From assembly GCA_021775195.1 (NCBI GenBank), contig JAJFIG010000229.1:1-9800 (forward strand): a DNA stretch of 9,800 nt. Direction: 5' to 3'. A program made the translations under genes and the position numbers. Shown here one piece after another: positions 6,524 through 9,800 of the stretch. Numbering within the stretch: position 1 is the first letter of the stretch; each line of letters starts with the position of its first letter. The stretch is from Rhodospirillales bacterium. Its GTDB lineage: Bacteria > Pseudomonadota > Alphaproteobacteria > Rhodospirillales > 2-02-FULL-58-16. The notes below the pieces were generated by a model. The model was not told where the DNA came from and did not search any database. It worked only from the letters and a program-made list of their open reading frames with translations.

Positions 6524-8322
6524 GCCCACGCACCCCCGCAGCCCCCGGCGACGGAAACCGTGTCTATTTCATAAACGTCAGCGAACTGACCGTGATCCGG
6601 TTCCTGATCCTGGCCCTGCTGGGGAGGCCAGTCTTCATCGTCAACGTCGAGGCCCTGTTCCCACCGCTGCAGCGATGCCTGGATCTGACTGCAAGAGCCA
6701 TCCGCCGCTTGGGCCGGGCGCAGCGCCTGTTCGACACTGTCCCGGAACTGTATCACTGCGCGGAAGCCGGCAGCGAGGTTTACCTCTACAACATCTTCGC
6801 CAAGATCGAGCCATGGATGAACGGCTATTTCGACTTCGCTGGCGCCGACGAAAAGACCCCCGACTACGCCATGGCCTACAAAGCAACGGTCTGCGATTTC
6901 ATGCGCCTTAAGTTCCTGCCGGTCCTGATCCTGGACTCGGTGCTGCGGAAACCCCGGGCGGCCCCCGTTTCGTTCGTCGGCATCCGCGGCGCGACGCGGG
7001 GCGCGCTCGCGGTGTACAGCGGGCAACCGCGACCGCAGATCACGGGACCACGGCTGAAGGGCCTGTCATTTGTCCTCAACGCTCTGTCGTCGTTGCTGAT
7101 CGCTTCCTACGCGGTCGCCTGGATCTTGTCGCGAACGCGTCCTTTCGGACTCCAGGCCCGGCGGCTGTTCCTGATGCTGGACTACGTTCCCCGCTTCTAC
7201 AATCACCTTCTGTACCGCGAGCTGCATGACGTCCCGTCCCTGATGCTGGTCGTCCGGACGGCTCCCCACAACCAGCAGGAAGCCGAACGGATCGGGCCCT
7301 ACGACAAGTGCAATCCCAAAGACGGCCGCCTCGCCCTCGGCGACGCGTTGCGCGCCATCGGGCTGGTCCTCCGCGACACCACCCGCCTGTTCCGGCACTA
7401 CCACGGCCTCGACTCGGACGTCTTCTTCCGCATCGCAAAACTGCCGTTCAAGCGCATAGTCCTGAAGGCACTGTTTTCCCGCTACCGGCCAGAGTTCTAC
7501 TTCGGCCGCGACGAGGACACCCCGGACCACATCCTACGCCGCCAGGAGCTCAACCGGATCGGGTCGAAATCCTACGGCAACCTGCACGGGTTCCCCACCT
7601 ACGCCAACCTGAGGGCAACGTTCCGCTACATCAGCTATGACCGGTTCTATGTCATCGGCCAGGCCATCTGCACCTACTACCGCGATACCTGGGCCAGCGA
7701 CATGGCCCTGGTCCCCGTCGGTTCTCACGGCGCCTCCCGCGAGGATTATGCAATGATCGGGGCGCCGCGGCCGTCTGACATCGGCATCTTCATTTCCGTC
7801 TACACGGGCGAGCCAGCCCTGGTCCGCCTGATTCGCGAGGTCGCCGACGCCTTTCCGGACCGCACTCTGTGGCTACAGCTCAAACCCAATTATGCCGCCA
7901 GGGAGCGCGGCCGCGCCTTCGTCCGCGAATGCCGGTCCGGCCGTCCCAACATCCGCTACACCGAGGACAGCCCGTTCAGCATCATCCGGCGGGTGCGTTT
8001 CGCACTTTCCGATTCCTCGACCGCCGTCATGGAGGCACTGCAGTTCGGCGTGGTGACGTTCATGACCGACGTTTCCGAGAAACACGAGGACTGCATCTAT
8101 CGCAATTATCCGGATCTCTGCATTCGGACCGGCTCCGAGGCAGTCGCTCGCATCCAGGCCGTCGAGGCCGGTAAGTGGCGGTACCCGAGGGAGACGTTCG
8201 ACGACCTGGTCCATCTCTCGGAAACGCCGTTCGCCGACGTCCTCAAGGCCGATCTCGGCCTCGCCCCGGCATCATCGCCGGCAATCCCGGAGCAGCCCCT
8301 TGCAGCAGGGTTTCATGTCTGA
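6520..8322 (+). CDS. GT-B-like putative surface-glycan transferase, paralogue (GTB-B)
   Basis: This 600-aa protein aligns with GTB-A throughout. The best block is GRDE to the HG motif, where 19 of 31 residues are identical by eye (GTB-A 316-346, GTB-B 327-357). Shared features are the opening YFINVSELTV, the hydrophobic helix at 187-203 (NALSSLLIASYAVAWIL), GRDE at 329-332, LHG with His356 (GTB-A has QHG), SSTAVMEALQFGV (from 499), the YPDLC block, and a C-terminus ending in DLGLAPA. The conserved His and the Ser-Thr-x-x-x-E-A block suggest a working transferase. The N-terminus has about 10 extra Pro/Gly-rich residues relative to GTB-A. The start overlaps the FkbM stop as ATGA, so no separate ribosome binding site is needed. 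The divergence between the copies suggests different donors or acceptors rather than a recent duplication. The exact reaction is unknown. Confidence 0.85.
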   Translation: MSPRTPAAPGDGNRVYFINVSELTVIRFLILALLGRPVFIVNVEALFPPLQRCLDLTARAIRRLGRAQRLFDTVPELYHCAEAGSEVYLYNIFAKIEPWMNGYFDFAGADEKTPDYAMAYKATVCDFMRLKFLPVLILDSVLRKPRAAPVSFVGIRGATRGALAVYSGQPRPQITGPRLKGLSFVLNALSSLLIASYAVAWILSRTRPFGLQARRLFLMLDYVPRFYNHLLYRELHDVPSLMLVVRTAPHNQQEAERIGPYDKCNPKDGRLALGDALRAIGLVLRDTTRLFRHYHGLDSDVFFRIAKLPFKRIVLKALFSRYRPEFYFGRDEDTPDHILRRQELNRIGSKSYGNLHGFPTYANLRATFRYISYDRFYVIGQAICTYYRDTWASDMALVPVGSHGASREDYAMIGAPRPSDIGIFISVYTGEPALVRLIREVADAFPDRTLWLQLKPNYAARERGRAFVRECRSGRPNIRYTEDSPFSIIRRVRFALSDSSTAVMEALQFGVVTFMTDVSEKHEDCIYRNYPDLCIRTGSEAVARIQAVEAGKWRYPRETFDDLVHLSETPFADVLKADLGLAPASSPAIPEQPLAAGFHV

Positions 8323-8356
8323 TGCTCCGGCCTGTATCCTTTGACGGACGAATGCC

Positions 8357-9247
8357 ATGACCTTTTTCTTTGACCCCACCATCGAGCGCAAGTCACGCAT
8401 TGTCGACGGCGCCCTCAAGAATGATGACGCCGGCATACCCCTGCCATCCGTCGTCGAGGTGAGCGAATCCGGAACCTGTAACCGGAAGTGCGCCTTCTGC
8501 CCGCGCAGCGATCCCGGCTACCCCGACATCAAGGAATTCATCGATCCAGGCCTCATCGACAAGTTGTCCGGGCAGCTTGACGAGGTCGGATTCCAGGGCA
8601 TTTTCCTGTTTTCCGGATTCGTCGAGCCGTTGCTGGACAAGAACATTTACGACCTCGTCGGGATCGTCCGCGGCAACCTGTCGGGGGGCCGTGTCGAGAT
8701 GGTCACCAACGGTGACGTCCTTGACCGCGAGCGCCTTCGCCGGCTCTTCGAGAGCGGCCTGAGCACGCTCTTGATCAGCGCCTACGACGGCCCCGAGCAG
8801 GCCGAGGGTTTCGAGGCGTTGTGCCGGGAAGCCGGGCTGCGCGATGACCAGTACGTAGTCCGCAAGCGCTATCTGCCGCCGGAGGAGGATTTCGGCATCA
8901 CGCTGAGCAACCGCGCCGGCATGATGGATCATGCCGAGTTCAACATCCCGGTCCCCGAAGCGACCCTCAAGCATCCCTGCTTTTATCCCCACTACACCTT
9001 CTTCATGGACTATCTCGGCGACGTTCTGCTGTGCCCCCATGACTGGGGCAAGAAGCTCATCGTCGGCAACATGAAGACTCAGAATTTCAAGGACCTCTGG
9101 CTGAGCCCCGGGTTTGCCACGGCGCGTCGGCGTCTGATTCGCGGCGACCGCGGGTTCGATCCCTGCCGTGTCTGCGACGTCAAGGGCACGCTGATGGGCA
9201 AGGATCACGCCAAGGCCTGGAACACCCTGGACAAACGGTCCCGCTGA
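8357..9247 (+). CDS. Radical SAM enzyme with SPASM-like C-terminal cluster domain
   Basis: The 296-aa protein has the radical SAM iron-sulfur motif CNRKCAFC at Cys41/Cys45/Cys48, preceded by the strand VVEVSESGT. FSGFVEPLLD corresponds to the GGEP region, here GFVEP, and MVTNGDVLD is the usual downstream strand. The C-terminal part has Cys208, Cys226, Cys270 and Cys273 with DYLGDVLLCPHDW and IVGNMKTQNFKDLW between them. This is the pattern of a SPASM or twitch domain binding an auxiliary 4Fe-4S cluster. It has no cobalamin domain and is unrelated in architecture to the radical SAM gene at 4032. SPASM enzymes include peptide maturases and sugar dehydrogenases or epimerases; no precursor-peptide gene is visible here, so a sugar or glycolipid substrate is more likely, by inference. 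The start at 8357 has GGA 8 nt upstream. The gap to GTB-B is 34 bp and to the SDR gene 17 bp. Confidence 0.9.
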   Translation: MTFFFDPTIERKSRIVDGALKNDDAGIPLPSVVEVSESGTCNRKCAFCPRSDPGYPDIKEFIDPGLIDKLSGQLDEVGFQGIFLFSGFVEPLLDKNIYDLVGIVRGNLSGGRVEMVTNGDVLDRERLRRLFESGLSTLLISAYDGPEQAEGFEALCREAGLRDDQYVVRKRYLPPEEDFGITLSNRAGMMDHAEFNIPVPEATLKHPCFYPHYTFFMDYLGDVLLCPHDWGKKLIVGNMKTQNFKDLWLSPGFATARRRLIRGDRGFDPCRVCDVKGTLMGKDHAKAWNTLDKRSR

Positions 9248-9253
9248 CCCGTC

Positions 9254-9257
9254 GGAG
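9254..9257 (+). promoter_or_regulatory. Ribosome binding site of the SDR gene
   Basis: GGAG at 9254-9257 lies 7 nt before the ATG at 9265, a good spacing. It fixes the SDR start and is one of the clearer Shine-Dalgarno sites in the window. It sits in the 17-bp gap after the radical SAM gene. Confidence 0.6.
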
Positions 9258-9264
9258 CCCTTTC

Positions 9265-9800
9265 ATGCGTCAAGTTCTGATCACCGGAGCAAGCTCGGAC
9301 ATCGGCATCGGCCTTTGCCGGCGCTACCTGGAGAATGGCTATCGTGTCGTCGCGCACTATCGCAGCGGCCAGCCGGCCTTTTTCGAGCTCGCCGAGATGT
9401 CGCCGGACATGCTGCTCCTTCCGATCGATTTCTCCGACCCCGAGAACGTCGAGGCGGCGATTCGCGACCACGGCGACACGATCACCGGGAGCGACGTTCT
9501 CGTCAACGCGGCGGCGGTCCTGGAATCCGTGCCCTTCGCCGAGATCTCGCCGGACACCCTGCTGCGTGCCCTGACCGTGAACCTGGTCCCCGCCGTTCTT
9601 CTCGTCCGTTCCATCGCCCCCGCCATGGCGGAGCGCGGATGGGGCCGCATCGTCAACATCAGCAGCATCGGAGTCAAGTTCGGCGGCGGGTCGGCAAGCT
9701 TCTGCTACGCGCTCAGCAAGCACGCCCTGGAATTCCTGCCCGCCGACCACACGGCCTGGGCGGCGCGCGATGTCTTCATCAACACCGTGCGCCTCGGCGT
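9265..9800 (+). CDS. Short-chain dehydrogenase/reductase (partial, 3' end beyond window)
   Basis: The frame starts at 9265 and is open to the window's edge, giving the first 178 residues of a classical SDR of FabG/PtmA-like type, usually about 240-250 aa. It shows the cofactor loop TGASSDIGIG (7-16), the NAA(A) motif in place of NNAG, the catalytic Ser region ISSIG (Ser133/Ser134), and YALSK with Tyr148 and Lys152. The middle glycine of the usual TGxxxGxG is Asp12. At the end of the visible part, NTVRLGV replaces the usual PG motif. The enzyme should use NAD(P)H to reduce or oxidise a carbonyl/alcohol. In a glycan operon the substrate could be a nucleotide-sugar or sugar-acid precursor, as for SDRs found in nonulosonic-acid and flagellin-glycan loci, but that is inference. 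The cofactor preference cannot be read with confidence. Confidence 0.9.
   Translation, partial: MRQVLITGASSDIGIGLCRRYLENGYRVVAHYRSGQPAFFELAEMSPDMLLLPIDFSDPENVEAAIRDHGDTITGSDVLVNAAAVLESVPFAEISPDTLLRALTVNLVPAVLLVRSIAPAMAERGWGRIVNISSIGVKFGGGSASFCYALSKHALEFLPADHTAWAARDVFINTVRLG

Noticed and set aside
1..9800. Insertion sequences, CRISPR arrays, direct-repeat arrays, tRNA genes
   Set aside because: No transposase, terminal inverted repeats, spaced repeat units or cloverleaf was found; the repeats seen are codon-level similarity between the two paralogues.

Overview
The window is a compact, GC-rich stretch of about 9.8 kb in which every credible gene reads on the + strand. It looks like the interior of a surface-glycan locus (O-antigen, capsule or flagellin glycosylation). 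Codons end mostly in G or C, which is why long ORFs shadow the genes on the opposite strand. This base composition, the gene types and the packing suggest a Gram-negative proteobacterium, plausibly an alphaproteobacterium of Rhodospirillales type. No rRNA or other phylogenetic marker is present, so that placement is inference.

Layout from left to right: (1) the last 50 codons of an unrecognised gene, overlapping (2) a 642-aa fusion of a family-2 glycosyltransferase with a complete zinc-dependent medium-chain alcohol dehydrogenase; (3) a 587-aa protein resembling GT-B-fold surface-polysaccharide transferases, here called GTB-A; a 143-bp gap with a perfect hairpin; (4) a radical SAM enzyme with an N-terminal cobalamin-binding-type domain; (5) an FkbM-type methyltransferase; (6) a 600-aa paralogue of gene 3, here GTB-B, overlapping gene 5 by ATGA; (7) a second, different radical SAM enzyme with a four-cysteine SPASM-like C-terminus; (8) the first 178 codons of a short-chain dehydrogenase/reductase that runs off the right edge. 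Most gaps are 52 bp or shorter and two junctions overlap, so one operon is likely. The larger gaps are 143 bp and, if the FkbM gene starts at its ATG, 77 bp.

The genes make sense together as sugar synthesis, transfer and decoration. The two dehydrogenases (the fused one and the SDR) could make or interconvert a sugar precursor. The GT2 domain and the two GT-B-like proteins could transfer residues. FkbM and the two radical SAM enzymes could modify the glycan, for example by O-methylation or by chemistry at an unactivated carbon. No substrate can be read from the sequence.

The most notable points are the GT2-dehydrogenase fusion, the pair of diverged GT-B-like proteins each followed by a radical SAM gene (directly or after a hairpin-bearing gap), and the presence of two unrelated radical SAM subtypes in one glycan operon. 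No mobile element, CRISPR array, tRNA or rRNA was seen, and no stretch over 300 bp lacks a gene.
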